From Bacillota bacterium (GTDB lineage Bacteria > Bacillota > Bacilli > Alicyclobacillales > SLC66): a stretch of DNA of 34,253 nt. The stretch lies in the NCBI GenBank assembly GCA_021846145.1, contig JAJZCJ010000004.1:1-34253 (forward strand). Direction: 5' to 3'. Position numbers and translations under genes: made by a program. The notes below the pieces were generated by a model. The model was not told the origin of the DNA, ran no database searches, and worked only from the letters and a program-made list of their open reading frames with translations. Shown piece after piece: positions 24,055 to 34,148 of this stretch. Each line of letters opens with the position of its first letter. The stretch's first letter is position 1.

Positions 24055-25785
24055 GTGGCATTTGATGGCATTGTGCTATCAGCGGTTCTAGACGAGTTGC
24101 GCAACAAACTGCTGGGTGGACGAATAGACAAAATCCAACAGCCGACGAATGATAACCTGATTCTCATCATTCGTTCACAGCGCATTAACTATCGCTTACT
24201 GTTATCATCCAACAAAGCGCACCCGCGAATCCACTTAACTACACACTTTGTGCTTCCCAATCCTAGCACGGCTCCCATGATGTGCATGTTAATGCGAAAA
24301 CATTTGGAAGGAGGAAGAATTACAGCTGTTACACAATTCGGAAGAGAACGAATTGCAGCGCTTGACATCGATACATACAATGAATTAGGAGACTCGGTAA
24401 CGCGCCGCCTGATGATTGAAATCATGGGCAAACACAGCAATATCGTGCTGCTTACAGAACCAGATGGGATGATTATTGACGCAACCAATCATACGTCCGC
24501 CAATATCAATCGCCATCGCGAGGTACTGCCAGGAAAGCGCTATGTGTATCCACCTGATCAAGCGAAAAGAGATCCTTTTCTTGAGAATAAGGAGGGTTTT
24601 GCCCAGCAAAGAACCAATACCAGCACACCGATTGGCCGCTTTCTCGTCGATCATTATGTAGGGATTAGCCCGTTTTTCGGCAAAGAAGTAGCACATCGTG
24701 CAAGCATCAATCACGCAGTCACGGTAAGTGAAGAATGGGAAGTATTTGCTCAGGCGTTGTGGCTCGCAAAGCAAAATCAATCAGCGGTTGTCTTTGATGA
24801 ACAACAGCGTCCAATTGCTTTTTATGTATTTACACCACAACATTTGTTAAATTTTGTTCAGACGTATCAAAGCATTAGCGAAGCGATCGACATATACTAT
24901 CAAGAACTCGCCATTTCTGACGTGATGCGTTCAAAGTCTAGTAACTACTTACATCTAGCCAAAAATGAAATAGAAAAAAACCGCAATAAAATCAACAAAT
25001 TAGCTACTCAACTTGCATCTCAAGAAGAAGCAGATACATGGCGCTTGCAAGGAGAACTGATTACCGCTTACTTATATCAATTAAAAAAAGGTGATGTGGA
25101 AGTCACATTACCTAATTTTTACGACAATAATGTACCGCTCACCATAGCAATGGATCCCGCAAAAACGCCCCTAGAAAATGCCAATTCGTACTTCAAACGC
25201 TATCAAAAATTTAACAAGGGGCGACACAAAACAGAAGAACAATTACAACTCGCAAAAAGTGATTTGGCATATTGGGAAAGTGTCGTGCACGAATTGGAAT
25301 CTTCCTCGATCGATAATTTGCCAACGATTGAGGCCGAATTACGTGAAGCTGGTATACTTAAAAAGAACACGCCTATTGCCAATTTAAAAAACAAAAAACC
25401 AACTATCGGTTTTGCCACCTTTTATGCCAGCGATGGGACACAGATTTTAGTCGGCAGAAACAACAAAGAAAACGATCATCTGACGTTCAAGATTGCAAAA
25501 AAATCGGACATTTGGCTACACGTCAAAGATGCCCCAGGATCACACGTGATCTTGCGAAGTGCGACACCAAGCGAGGAAACGCTCTATGAGGCTGCATTGG
25601 TTGCCGCCTATTTTAGCAAATTAAAGAAATCGACCAAAGCTCCCGTAGATGTAGTGCCAGTCAAAGATATATGGAAGCCCAATCACGCAAAACCAGGATT
25701 CGTGCTATTTACAGGCCAACGAACGTTAATGGTGCCCATGGATGAGTCGCTAATTCAAACAATAATTAAAAATTCCCCACAATAA
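24055..25785 (+). CDS. rqcH: Ribosome-associated quality control factor RqcH (NFACT family)
   Basis: RqcH binds stalled 50S-peptidyl-tRNA complexes and recruits alanyl-tRNA to add C-terminal poly-Ala degradation tails. The 576-residue product begins MAFDGIVLSAV like B. subtilis YloA and contains the NFACT-N domain, a helical coiled-coil middle (about 290-420) and the NFACT-R domain DGTQILVGRNNKEND to WLHVKDAPGSH. The start is the GTG at 24055, with AAGGAGGTG 7 bases upstream. The tRNA-binding Asp-Arg pair (97-98 in B. subtilis) is Glu98-Arg99 here. In B. subtilis this gene adjoins the calcium ATPase gene; here a 4.6-kb block separates them. Confidence 0.95.
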   Translation: MAFDGIVLSAVLDELRNKLLGGRIDKIQQPTNDNLILIIRSQRINYRLLLSSNKAHPRIHLTTHFVLPNPSTAPMMCMLMRKHLEGGRITAVTQFGRERIAALDIDTYNELGDSVTRRLMIEIMGKHSNIVLLTEPDGMIIDATNHTSANINRHREVLPGKRYVYPPDQAKRDPFLENKEGFAQQRTNTSTPIGRFLVDHYVGISPFFGKEVAHRASINHAVTVSEEWEVFAQALWLAKQNQSAVVFDEQQRPIAFYVFTPQHLLNFVQTYQSISEAIDIYYQELAISDVMRSKSSNYLHLAKNEIEKNRNKINKLATQLASQEEADTWRLQGELITAYLYQLKKGDVEVTLPNFYDNNVPLTIAMDPAKTPLENANSYFKRYQKFNKGRHKTEEQLQLAKSDLAYWESVVHELESSSIDNLPTIEAELREAGILKKNTPIANLKNKKPTIGFATFYASDGTQILVGRNNKENDHLTFKIAKKSDIWLHVKDAPGSHVILRSATPSEETLYEAALVAAYFSKLKKSTKAPVDVVPVKDIWKPNHAKPGFVLFTGQRTLMVPMDESLIQTIIKNSPQ

Positions 25786-25803
25786 AAGAAAGGTGTGACG
25801 CAA

Positions 25804-26562
25804 ATGGCTGCAGGTCAATTGATCACCGTACCCTATCTAGAAGACGAAACGAGAGATACGCTGGCAGCACGCGTATTTGTACCAGCTCAGTATTCACATT
25901 TATATAAATACGGAATTTTGTATGTATTTGATGGACTTGATTATTTATCAAACGGACGTCTGCAAAGTCAAATCGAACGTGAATTTGGCGATAAGTTGCC
26001 ATTTCTAATCGCACTTTTGCCAGTCACAGCTGAATTACGTGAGGCAATTTATCACCCGGAAGGCGCACGCCATGAAAGACACCTGCATGCGATTGCAAGG
26101 GGTCTCGTGAGAAAGCTTGAGTCCATGTATTCGTTGATTCCATTTGGCCCTGCTCGTGGGCTTTTAGGTTCCTCACTAGGTGCATCAATGGCATTTTCCT
26201 TGGCCACCGCCTATCCTAAACGGTTTCGCTATCTCGCCATGCAGTCTCCGTATTTACCAGATACACAAGAAAAAAAATTACATCAACTCACAAAGACAAC
26301 CATGATCGGCTGTGAGGCGAATCTGTTTGTTGGTGACGAGGAACATACAGGATTGCTAAAAAACGGGCATACCCACGATTATATTCAGGATACGAAAAAA
26401 TATGAGTCTGCTTTACTTGAGAGTGGCTGCCACGTCAATGTCGCACTTCGCAAAGGCGACCACACGTGGGGTGCCTGGCAAGATGATTTACCGCTCATTT
26501 TGCACCGTTTTGCGGATCAACTGCGGCTGACAGTGGGAGACGAGGCTCACACCCACATTTAA
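25804..26562 (+). CDS. Alpha/beta-hydrolase esterase (Fes/esterase D-like)
   Basis: The 252-residue protein looks like a putative esterase of the Fes/S-formylglutathione-hydrolase-like group. Visible features are ILYVFDGLDYL, HPEGARHERH, the nucleophile elbow GSSLG with Ser124, and a late GDHTWGAW with His220 as the probable catalytic His. The substrate cannot be told. The ATG at 25804 is preferred over GTG at 25795, as AAAGGTG is spaced 8 bases from the ATG and abuts the GTG. It follows rqcH by 18 bp, so it is likely cotranscribed. Its stop codon shares TTAA with the stop of the oppositely oriented MFS gene. Confidence 0.78.
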   Translation: MAAGQLITVPYLEDETRDTLAARVFVPAQYSHLYKYGILYVFDGLDYLSNGRLQSQIEREFGDKLPFLIALLPVTAELREAIYHPEGARHERHLHAIARGLVRKLESMYSLIPFGPARGLLGSSLGASMAFSLATAYPKRFRYLAMQSPYLPDTQEKKLHQLTKTTMIGCEANLFVGDEEHTGLLKNGHTHDYIQDTKKYESALLESGCHVNVALRKGDHTWGAWQDDLPLILHRFADQLRLTVGDEAHTHI

Positions 26563-27815
26563 GCCTCAAGAGATGGAATGTGCCGGTGGAAAATCCATTT
26601 TTTAGCCACCCACAAAAAATATGCACCGCCAATAATTCGCACTACTGTGGACAGCACCATCGTGCTGTCCAAGTGCAAAAGTGGCAGTAGCGACACGCCA
26701 ATCTGAGGCGCTATAAATCCGATAAATCCCAATAAAATGTTGTAATGTGCAATGTATTCTGTTCTCTGTGCTTGCGGTGACACCTCTAGCAAGTAATTCA
26801 GCAACAACAAATTGGTTCCCCCTACAAATGCACCCGTCAAAAAATTGACCAAAGTAAGATAGACCATACCCGTTGACAAAATTGTTAAAATGGGCGTAAT
26901 TGCCATGCCAAAACAAGCAATCGCCAAAGTGACCGCATTGCCAACGCGCAAAGAAAGACGACTCCACAGAGAAAATGTGAGAATTTGCGAAAGCTGGCTT
27001 GCCACCGTAAATAAACTCATCCAGATTGCCGTCGCCCCAGAAATGTTGATTTGGTACAAATTAAATAGTGGCCAAGCCATTTGCCAGCCCAAATTAAAGA
27101 TGCTAGATCCAATTAGGAACTTCATGTATAAACGATTTTTAAACATGCTAAAAAAATCTTGAGGGCGAAGGTGAACGGTACGCTTACGCAGTGAGCGAAT
27201 CTCCACATGTTCAATATGTCGAACTAAATAATATACTTCAAAAATGGAAGTAATGACAGTAATAAAGAAAAAAAACTGATAAGGAGGAATGCTCTGCGCG
27301 GGAAACCGTTCAAGAATGAGCCCAGGAATCAACGTGGCCAGCATACCAAACAACGTGATAATACGATTGCGCTTACCAAAAAAATTTGCTCTGCGCTCTT
27401 CTGGTATCAAATCACCGATCAGCGATTGCCATGCCAAATTGCCAAACGCTTGAGGAACATTCATCAAGGCAATCAGCAAAATAACCACGATCGCAATCAA
27501 GGGGAAATGAAAGAAAAATGGGCTCAATGCAATGAACCCATAAAAAATCCTCGCCCCCGTGGTCGCGTAAATACAAAACCATTTTTTGCTCGCCACATAA
27601 TTCATCCAAATAGCCCCAAGAAAAGTGGCGAGAATCGTCATCAGTGCCGGTAGCGCATTATAAAGCGCCACTTCTTCTGCGTTGGCATGCAATGCCCGCA
27701 AAAGAAATAACGGCGCAAAGCTACTAACAATGTTCAGTCCGACAATAGCAAAACTACCGTTTCTAATGCTGATTTTTTCATTGACTACGGTCTCGTCATA
27801 GGTATAGGAGGACAT
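26559..27815 (-). CDS. MFS transporter at the end of the pyr operon
   Basis: The 418-residue hydrophobic protein has about 10-12 membrane helices in two halves and a major-facilitator-type loop segment, GDLIPEERRANFFGKRNR. A second basic segment (IRSLRKRTVHLRPQDFF) lies in the central loop. The substrate is unknown. The ATG at 27815 is chosen over a GTG one codon earlier, since AGGGAG is 7 bases before it. It lies only 24 bp after pyrE in the same direction, so it is probably transcribed with the pyrimidine genes, which raises a nucleobase or nucleoside role as a possibility. The protein is not a typical uracil permease. Confidence 0.8.
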   Translation of the reverse strand: MSSYTYDETVVNEKISIRNGSFAIVGLNIVSSFAPLFLLRALHANAEEVALYNALPALMTILATFLGAIWMNYVASKKWFCIYATTGARIFYGFIALSPFFFHFPLIAIVVILLIALMNVPQAFGNLAWQSLIGDLIPEERRANFFGKRNRIITLFGMLATLIPGLILERFPAQSIPPYQFFFFITVITSIFEVYYLVRHIEHVEIRSLRKRTVHLRPQDFFSMFKNRLYMKFLIGSSIFNLGWQMAWPLFNLYQINISGATAIWMSLFTVASQLSQILTFSLWSRLSLRVGNAVTLAIACFGMAITPILTILSTGMVYLTLVNFLTGAFVGGTNLLLLNYLLEVSPQAQRTEYIAHYNILLGFIGFIAPQIGVSLLPLLHLDSTMVLSTVVRIIGGAYFLWVAKKWIFHRHIPSLEA

Positions 27816-27839
27816 CACAATACTCCCTATTAGTGTATA

Positions 27840-28487
27840 TTATTGACCAAATGACCTTGGATCTTTATAAAATTGGGTAAGCAAGTCTGCTTCTTCTGCC
27901 TTAATGAAGCCCAGTTCCTGTGCCTCTGCAACCAATGTAGGGTAATCTGTTAACGCAAATAGTTTCACGTCGGCCGCGGTCATTGCCTGTTCTGACTCGC
28001 TAAATCCATACGTAAAGACACTCATCACTTGTGGCACAATCGCGCCCATCTCCCGCAACGCATCAACCGCATTCAACACGCTGCCCCCTGTCGAGATCGT
28101 ATCTTCGATCACCAGTAGCCGCTGTCCATTTAAGATTCGGCCTTCCACCTGATTCTGTTTGCCGTGTGACTTCGCACTAGAACGCACATACACCATGGGG
28201 AGCCCTAATCGATCAGCCAACAGTGCCGCATGCGGAATTCCCGCTGTCGCGGTACCTGCAATTCCCTCCACCCCAGCAATCTCACTTCGGGCAAATGCTT
28301 CAAACGCATCTACCACTGCCGTTCTAGCAATAGGAGAAGACAAAATAAGGCGATTATCGCAATAAATCGGCGACTTAATGCCCGATGTCCAAGTGAATAA
28401 CTGATGCGGACTGAGCGTAACCGCTCCGATCGCAAGTAAAATCTTCGCAATACCACGTTTACCAGTATATACTTCTCGGTTTGCCAA
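27840..28487 (-). CDS. pyrE: Orotate phosphoribosyltransferase
   Basis: PyrE joins orotate and PRPP to form OMP. The 215-residue product shows SPIYCDNRLILS, GTATAGIPHAA, VRSSAKSHGKQNQVEG with the catalytic Lys loop, and the PRPP motif LLVIEDTISTGGS. The start is a TTG at 28487 with AGGAGGGG 5 bases upstream. It lies 14 bp after pyrF. Order and content match the Gram-positive pyr operon. Confidence 0.97.
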   Translation of the reverse strand: MANREVYTGKRGIAKILLAIGAVTLSPHQLFTWTSGIKSPIYCDNRLILSSPIARTAVVDAFEAFARSEIAGVEGIAGTATAGIPHAALLADRLGLPMVYVRSSAKSHGKQNQVEGRILNGQRLLVIEDTISTGGSVLNAVDALREMGAIVPQVMSVFTYGFSESEQAMTAADVKLFALTDYPTLVAEAQELGFIKAEEADLLTQFYKDPRSFGQ

Positions 28488-28501
28488 CTTAACCCCTCCT
28501 A

Positions 28502-29224
28502 CTACATGTTCACATTGCTAATTTCAGCTTGAATGGCTAACAGCGCTTGCAGTGGATCACTTGCCTGCAACACTGGGCGCCCGACCACTAAATATGATGC
28601 GCCCGCGCGCACGGCATCCGTGGGCGTGGCAATGCGCGTTTGATCATCTGCTACTGATTGCTTCAGGCGAATACCAGGCACCATCGCAGCTAGGTTCGTA
28701 TTGTCCCTGATCATCCGTACTTCCTGAGGTGAACAAACTACCCCGTGCAAACCAGCCGTTTGCGCGAGTGTTGCCAGTTGCAACACCACTGCCTGTGGAT
28801 CAGCAGACTTTTGTCCAATCGCATAAAGGTCTGCTGGAGCGAGGCTAGTCAACATCGTCACCGCTAGCAACTTGGTCTGATGCCCGCTGCCCGCGCTTGC
28901 TGCGTACGCACTTTCCTGCGCCGCCTCTAACATCGACTGACCACCCTGTGCATGCACCGTGACAAAATCTACACCTAGTTTACATGCTTCACGCACCGCA
29001 GCGCGCACCGTGTTAGGAATGTCGTGAAACTTCAGGTCAAGAAAGACGTGCTTCCCATGATCCACCAGTTCACTGACCAAACGATTGCCCGCAGCGAGAA
29101 AAAGTTCTAATCCCACCTTGTAATGAGTGGCAGCACTGCCTAGACTCGCCACCACATCTTGAGCCTGCTTCGCGTTTGCCACGTCTAATGCGACAAAAAC
29201 AGGCACACTGCGCTCACTTGCCAT
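28502..29224 (-). CDS. pyrF: Orotidine 5'-phosphate decarboxylase
   Basis: PyrF decarboxylates OMP to UMP. The 240-residue TIM-barrel protein has the catalytic Lys-Asp array in [12 protein letters not shown] (Asp63, Lys65, Asp68), an earlier KVGLE segment with Lys36, and VVGRPVL with the phosphate-binding Arg near the end. The ATG at 29224 has AGGAGGGG 5 bases upstream, inside the 3' end of pyrD, which it overlaps by 11 bp. Confidence 0.97.
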   Translation of the reverse strand: MASERSVPVFVALDVANAKQAQDVVASLGSAATHYKVGLELFLAAGNRLVSELVDHGKHVFLDLKFHDIPNTVRAAVREACKLGVDFVTVHAQGGQSMLEAAQESAYAASAGSGHQTKLLAVTMLTSLAPADLYAIGQKSADPQAVVLQLATLAQTAGLHGVVCSPQEVRMIRDNTNLAAMVPGIRLKQSVADDQTRIATPTDAVRAGASYLVVGRPVLQASDPLQALLAIQAEISNVNM

Positions 29225-30173
29225 GCGATCCCCTCCTGAGTTTCATCAATGGATTGGCGGCTCCCACCACATCCTGTACGCTAGCTACCTCATGACTGAC
29301 ACACCATTCTCGCACTTCTTCGATAATTCGTGGACAGGCATAGGGGTCCGTAAAATTCGCCGTCCCGACCTGTACCGCCTGCGCCCCGGCCATCAAAAAT
29401 TCAATCACGTCTTTCCCTGTAAAGATCCCGCCAATTCCGATCACGGGTATGTTCACGCTACTTGCCACTTCGTACACCATGCGCACAGCCACTGGTTTGA
29501 CAGCAGGCCCAGACAACCCGCCTACCCCATTGCCGAGCAGGGGACGCTTTTTTTCCACATCGATCTGCATGCCAATTAACGTATTGATCAGGGACAGCGC
29601 GTCAGCGCCTGCCGCGGCGCAAGCGAGCGCCATCTCGACGATATTGGTCACATTAGGAGAAAGCTTGACAATCACCGGACGATCGGATGCTTTTTTAATC
29701 GCACGCACCATTTCTGCTGCCATCTCCGGATCAGTGCCAAACTGAATTCCACCACACTTCACATTCGGGCAGGAGATGTTAAGTTCAATCGCGTCCAGAT
29801 CGTGGCTCGCATTTAACGCATGCACGACATCGACGTAGTCCTCGACCATCGTACCCGCCACATTGACGATCACAGGCAGTCCGGGAAACTGGCGCAAATA
29901 AGGGAGCTCCTCGCGAATCACTTTGTCGACACCAGGGTTTTGCAGCCCGATTGAATTGAGCATACCTGCCGGCGTTTCTGCGATTCTGGGCGTGGGGTTG
30001 CCCATGCGCTCCTCTAACGTGGTCGCCTTGACGACAATGCCACCGAGCAGGTTCAAGTCATAATACGCAGACACTTCTTTGCCAAAAGAGAAACAACCAG
30101 AGGCAGGCATCACCGGATTTTTTAGCGTCAGTCCACAAAATTCAACAGCCAGATCAACCGCTTTGGACGTCAT
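29214..30173 (-). CDS. pyrD: Dihydroorotate dehydrogenase B, catalytic subunit
   Basis: This FMN-containing subunit oxidises dihydroorotate to orotate and passes electrons to PyrK. The 319-residue protein has [22 protein letters not shown], and [11 protein letters not shown] with the Cys of the class 1B active site. FMN-phosphate segments are seen in [11 protein letters not shown] and AQVGTANF near the C-terminus. The ATG at 30173 overlaps the pyrK stop in an ATGA arrangement. Presence of pyrK next door supports the NAD-linked type B enzyme. Confidence 0.97.
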   Translation of the reverse strand: MTSKAVDLAVEFCGLTLKNPVMPASGCFSFGKEVSAYYDLNLLGGIVVKATTLEERMGNPTPRIAETPAGMLNSIGLQNPGVDKVIREELPYLRQFPGLPVIVNVAGTMVEDYVDVVHALNASHDLDAIELNISCPNVKCGGIQFGTDPEMAAEMVRAIKKASDRPVIVKLSPNVTNIVEMALACAAAGADALSLINTLIGMQIDVEKKRPLLGNGVGGLSGPAVKPVAVRMVYEVASSVNIPVIGIGGIFTGKDVIEFLMAGAQAVQVGTANFTDPYACPRIIEEVREWCVSHEVASVQDVVGAANPLMKLRRGSHGK

Positions 30174-30949
30174 GAAAACACCACCTCCTGCGCGGCAAAC
30201 ACAGGCCCTTCGCGACAGGTTTTCAGATGTTTGATTTCATCATTTTGCTTCACTTTGTGCACACACCCAGCGCAGAGTCCGATGCCACAACCCATCCGTT
30301 CCTCAAGTGACAGATACCCCGGAATGACATGCGTCATCATCGCAGACTGTACCGCCTGCAACATTGGCGTTGGCCCACACGCATAATATCGTTTTACACC
30401 ACGGAGCCGTTCTATATGAAAAAGATCTGTCACCTTGCCCTGCTCGCCCATCGAACCATCATCAGTCACCACATAAACCTGTGCGTAAGCGGAAAATTCG
30501 TCCACAAGAATCACCTGACTCGCCCGTTGAAAGCCAAGCACTGCCATCACATGTTTTCCCTGTTGCGTTAACTTGCGAGCCAGTTCCAGCAATGGCGGTA
30601 CGCCAATTCCGCCTCCCACTACCAACACAAGGTCATCTTGTTCATGAATCGGAAAACCTTTGCCAAGCGGCCCAATCACATCAATCATGTCCCCCGGCTT
30701 TTTCTCTGCGATCCGCCGAGTACCTTCCCCTTGCACCCGGTAGACGACCGTCACGCGATTATTCGTTTCATCGGCAAGACACAAAGAAATCGGACGCCGC
30801 AACACAAAGTCATACGAGTCACTCACGCGAAAATGTAGGAATTGTCCGGGTGTATACCCTTTTTCCCTAAGATCAATTGGTGCCTGCAACACCATTCTAA
30901 ATAACTTTTCGCCAATTTCTTCATGTGAAATGATCTCAGCTTGTGGCAA
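30170..30949 (-). CDS. pyrK: Dihydroorotate dehydrogenase B, electron transfer subunit
   Basis: PyrK carries FAD and a 2Fe-2S cluster and passes electrons from PyrD to NAD+. The product has FAD-binding FVLRRPISL, the nucleotide-binding [16 protein letters not shown], and the C-terminal cluster motif CGIGLCAGC with a further Cys in LKTC. The start is taken as the TTG at 30949, with GGGGGAG 5 bases upstream; this gives 259 residues, close to the B. subtilis 256. A longer in-frame start at 31078 would add 43 residues that lie inside carB and resemble no PyrK. The gene overlaps the carB end by 14 bp. Confidence 0.94.
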   Translation of the reverse strand: MPQAEIISHEEIGEKLFRMVLQAPIDLREKGYTPGQFLHFRVSDSYDFVLRRPISLCLADETNNRVTVVYRVQGEGTRRIAEKKPGDMIDVIGPLGKGFPIHEQDDLVLVVGGGIGVPPLLELARKLTQQGKHVMAVLGFQRASQVILVDEFSAYAQVYVVTDDGSMGEQGKVTDLFHIERLRGVKRYYACGPTPMLQAVQSAMMTHVIPGYLSLEERMGCGIGLCAGCVHKVKQNDEIKHLKTCREGPVFAAQEVVFS

Positions 30950-33900
30950 GGTTACTCCCCCGATCTTCCGAGCGCATGAGCGGAAACGCCGAAAAACTGA
31001 TGGAAGAAAGGACATCGTAAACCGCTTTGGCCGTATCGAGGGACGTGAGGCACGGAATGGCGTGCTCGACTGCCTCACGTCTGATGCGAAAGCCGTCGCG
31101 CTCCGGCTTTTTGCCCCTCGTCAACGTATTGATGACAAGCGTGGCCTCGCCGCGGCGAATCATCTCAAGTAGCGCGGAGTTGCCAGAAGAAATCTTATCC
31201 ACCAAACGTGTATGAATCCCATATCGCGCGAGAAACGCAGCGGTGCCTTCTGTCGCATAAAGCTGAAATCCAAGTGAAGCTAAGCCACGCAAAATGGGCA
31301 GTGCTTCCGCCTTGTCTTTATCAGCGATCGTAGTGATGATCGACCCATGAGTGGGGAACTTGAATCCTGCGGCCACCATGCCCTTATACAACGCTTTGGC
31401 AAACGTCACATCTGTCCCCATCACTTCACCTGTCGATTTCATCTCTGGGCCTAACGTCACGTCCAGCGAGCGCAGCTTTGCAAAGGAGAACACAGGAACC
31501 TTCACCGACACCAATTCGACTTCAGGGATCAGTCCCGTGTGATAACCAAGATCTTGCAATTTGCCACCAAGCACTGCGTGCATCGCCAAATCGACCATCG
31601 CCACGCCTGTCACTTTACTTAAAAAAGGCACGGTACGCGAAGAGCGTGGATTCACTTCCAGCACATAAACTTGCTGTTCATAAATGACAAATTGGATGTT
31701 CAGTAGCCCAACCACGCGCAATCCGCGAGCAATGCGCACAGTGATGTCGATCATTTGCTGTTTGTGATCCGCACTGATTGATTGTGTCGGATAGACGGCG
31801 ATCGAGTCGCCTGAGTGAACCCCCGCACGCTCCACATGCTCCATGATGCCAGGAACAATCACAGTGTCCCCGTCGGAAATGGCGTCCACTTCCACCTCAA
31901 CGCCTAGCAAATAGCGATCTATCAACACCGGATGCTCTTTTGACACCAACGCCGCCTCACGCATATAACGGCGCAGTTCATCATCCGTATAGACGATCTG
32001 CATTGCCCGCCCACCAAGCACATAAGAAGGACGCACCAGAACTGGATACTGGATCTCACGCACGGCCTGCAACGCTTCATCCATCCCGGTCACCGCCTTG
32101 CCTTCAGGGCGCAAAATGTCCAGTTCAGACAGCAATGCGTCAAACCGTTCGCGATTTTCCGCGCGATCAATATCTTCCACCGTCGTTCCTAAAATTGGGA
32201 TGCCTCTTTTGGCCAAAGGTCCTGCCAAACTGATCGCCGTTTGTCCGCCAAATTGCACGATGACGCCCAGCGGATTTTCCTTAGCGATTACGTTTAACAC
32301 ATCTTCCACATACAACGGCTCAAAGTATAGGCGACTGGACATATCAAAGTCGGTGGAGACAGTTTCTGGATTGTTGTTGATCACAATCGACTCGTACCCG
32401 TGCTTTTTCAGCGCGAGGGACGCATGCACAGAGCAGTAATCAAACTCAATGCCTTGCCCAATCCGAATCGGACCTGAACCAAGCACCACTACTTTCTTTG
32501 CGTCTGTCGGTCGAGACTCATCCTCCTCTTCATACGTCGAGTAATAATAAGGAGTTTGCGCCTCAAATTCAGCCGCGCAAGTGTCTACCATTTTGTATAC
32601 AGGTTGCAGTCCAATTCGTTCTCGCCAATCTAGCACCATGTCTTCTGACAGCCCGGATAACTCCCCAATCGTGCGATCAGAGAAGCCAAAGCGCTTGGCG
32701 CGATACAAAAGATCATCATCAAGACCATGGGAAAGTTGTGCTTCCAGCGCATAAATGCGCGCAAATTTTCGCAGGAAAAATGGATCAATGGCGGTGGCCT
32801 CGTGCAACACTTCGGTGCTAGCACCGCGGCGAATTAATTCATAGAGCACAAACATGCGCTCATCGTCCGCTTTTTTCACCCGTTGCCACAACACTTCATC
32901 CGATTCGTCGACAAGTGTGGGGAGTCCTAAAAAATCAACGCCAATTTCTAGCGATCGGACTGCTTTAAGTAGCGACTCTTCAAACGTTCTCCCGAGTGCC
33001 ATCACTTCTCCGGTGGCTTTCATCTGCGTGCCTAAGTAGCGATTGGCAGCGCTAAATTTATCAAACGGCCAACGCGGTATTTTTGTCACCACATAATCAA
33101 GCGCAGGTTCAAAACAAGCATAAGTTTGTTCGGTGATCGGATTTTTAATCTCATCCAGTGTATAACCAAGTGCCACCTTAGCAGCCACTTTTGCAATCGG
33201 GTAACCCGTAGCTTTAGAGGCAAGCGCACTCGAACGACTAACTCTGGGATTCACTTCAATTACGTAGTACTGTGCACTAAGCGGATCTAAAGCAAACTGA
33301 ATGTTGCAGCCGCCTTCAATTTTTAGCGCCCGAATAATGCGCAGGCTTGCAGCGCGCAACATTTGGTACTCACTGTCAGTCAATGTCTGACTAGGTGCGA
33401 CAACAATACTGTCACCAGTGTGAATGCCCACCGGATCGATATTTTCCATGTTACAAATGACAATGCAGTTGTCGGCGTGATCGCGCATCACTTCATACTC
33501 AATCTCTTTCATTCCTGCGATGCTGCGTTCGATCAGTACCTGCCCAATTGGGGACAGTGACAAGCCAAGATTCGCAATCGCCGTAAACTCTTCTACCGTC
33601 GTCGCGATCCCTCCACCAGTACCACCGAGCGTATACGCAGGGCGAATGATCACGGGGAGTCCCACTTTTTGCAAAAACACTTCCGCCTGTTCGAATGTGT
33701 TGACGATGGCACTTTCTGGAACAGGCTCACCAAGTTCACCCATCAGTGAGCGAAACTGCTCGCGATCTTCTGCCTGCCGTATCGAAGTAAGGGAGGTGCC
33801 TAGGAGTTCAACCCCCACCTCATCTAACACACCGTCTTCTGCTAGTTCGACTGCCAAATTCAGACCCGTCTGGCCACCGAGCGTCGCTAGCAATCCTTGC

Positions 33901-34148
33901 GGTTTTTCTTGGCGAATGACGCGCGCCAAGAAATCTTTGGTGAGCGGTTCCACATACACGCGATCAGCCATTTCCGGATCGGTCATGATGGTGGCGGGAT
34001 TGGAATTGACGAGAATGACTCGCATCCCTTCTTCTCGTAGTGCCCGACATGCTTGCGTTCCTGCATAGTCAAACTCTGCCGCCTGACCGATGACAATCGG
34101 CCCAGAACCAATGACCAAGATCGATGCAATATCATCACGCTTAGGCAT
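30936..34148 (-). CDS. carB: Carbamoyl phosphate synthase large subunit
   Basis: CarB makes carbamoyl phosphate from bicarbonate, ammonia and two ATP. The 1070-residue protein shows the internal duplication: two ATP-grasp halves, each opening with a GSGPIxIGQ segment ([17 protein letters not shown] near 14 and [16 protein letters not shown] near 560). Each half carries a VEVNPR/LEVNPR metal-binding motif. An allosteric MGS-like domain follows from about 930. The ATG at 34148 has a GGAGGGGGGG site upstream and overlaps the carA end by 8 bp. It sits inside the pyr operon, so it is the pyrimidine-associated copy (pyrAB), but an arginine-specific copy elsewhere cannot be excluded. Confidence 0.97.
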   Translation of the reverse strand: MPKRDDIASILVIGSGPIVIGQAAEFDYAGTQACRALREEGMRVILVNSNPATIMTDPEMADRVYVEPLTKDFLARVIRQEKPQGLLATLGGQTGLNLAVELAEDGVLDEVGVELLGTSLTSIRQAEDREQFRSLMGELGEPVPESAIVNTFEQAEVFLQKVGLPVIIRPAYTLGGTGGGIATTVEEFTAIANLGLSLSPIGQVLIERSIAGMKEIEYEVMRDHADNCIVICNMENIDPVGIHTGDSIVVAPSQTLTDSEYQMLRAASLRIIRALKIEGGCNIQFALDPLSAQYYVIEVNPRVSRSSALASKATGYPIAKVAAKVALGYTLDEIKNPITEQTYACFEPALDYVVTKIPRWPFDKFSAANRYLGTQMKATGEVMALGRTFEESLLKAVRSLEIGVDFLGLPTLVDESDEVLWQRVKKADDERMFVLYELIRRGASTEVLHEATAIDPFFLRKFARIYALEAQLSHGLDDDLLYRAKRFGFSDRTIGELSGLSEDMVLDWRERIGLQPVYKMVDTCAAEFEAQTPYYYSTYEEEDESRPTDAKKVVVLGSGPIRIGQGIEFDYCSVHASLALKKHGYESIVINNNPETVSTDFDMSSRLYFEPLYVEDVLNVIAKENPLGVIVQFGGQTAISLAGPLAKRGIPILGTTVEDIDRAENRERFDALLSELDILRPEGKAVTGMDEALQAVREIQYPVLVRPSYVLGGRAMQIVYTDDELRRYMREAALVSKEHPVLIDRYLLGVEVEVDAISDGDTVIVPGIMEHVERAGVHSGDSIAVYPTQSISADHKQQMIDITVRIARGLRVVGLLNIQFVIYEQQVYVLEVNPRSSRTVPFLSKVTGVAMVDLAMHAVLGGKLQDLGYHTGLIPEVELVSVKVPVFSFAKLRSLDVTLGPEMKSTGEVMGTDVTFAKALYKGMVAAGFKFPTHGSIITTIADKDKAEALPILRGLASLGFQLYATEGTAAFLARYGIHTRLVDKISSGNSALLEMIRRGEATLVINTLTRGKKPERDGFRIRREAVEHAIPCLTSLDTAKAVYDVLSSISFSAFPLMRSEDRGSNLATS

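Noticed and set aside
26573..26603. Hairpin ATGGA/TCCAT followed by T6 after the esterase, as a terminator
   Set aside because: The stem has only five pairs with a 16-base loop, and it lies inside the opposing MFS coding region; too weak to call.
30950..31078. Longer PyrK reading frame starting within carB
   Set aside because: The extra 43 residues overlap carB, do not resemble PyrK, and a TTG at 30949 has a well-placed ribosome binding site giving the usual length.
31940..32233. Plus-strand open frames of 60-180 codons opposite carB
   Set aside because: These are antisense shadows of a highly conserved gene with no ribosome binding sites or family features.
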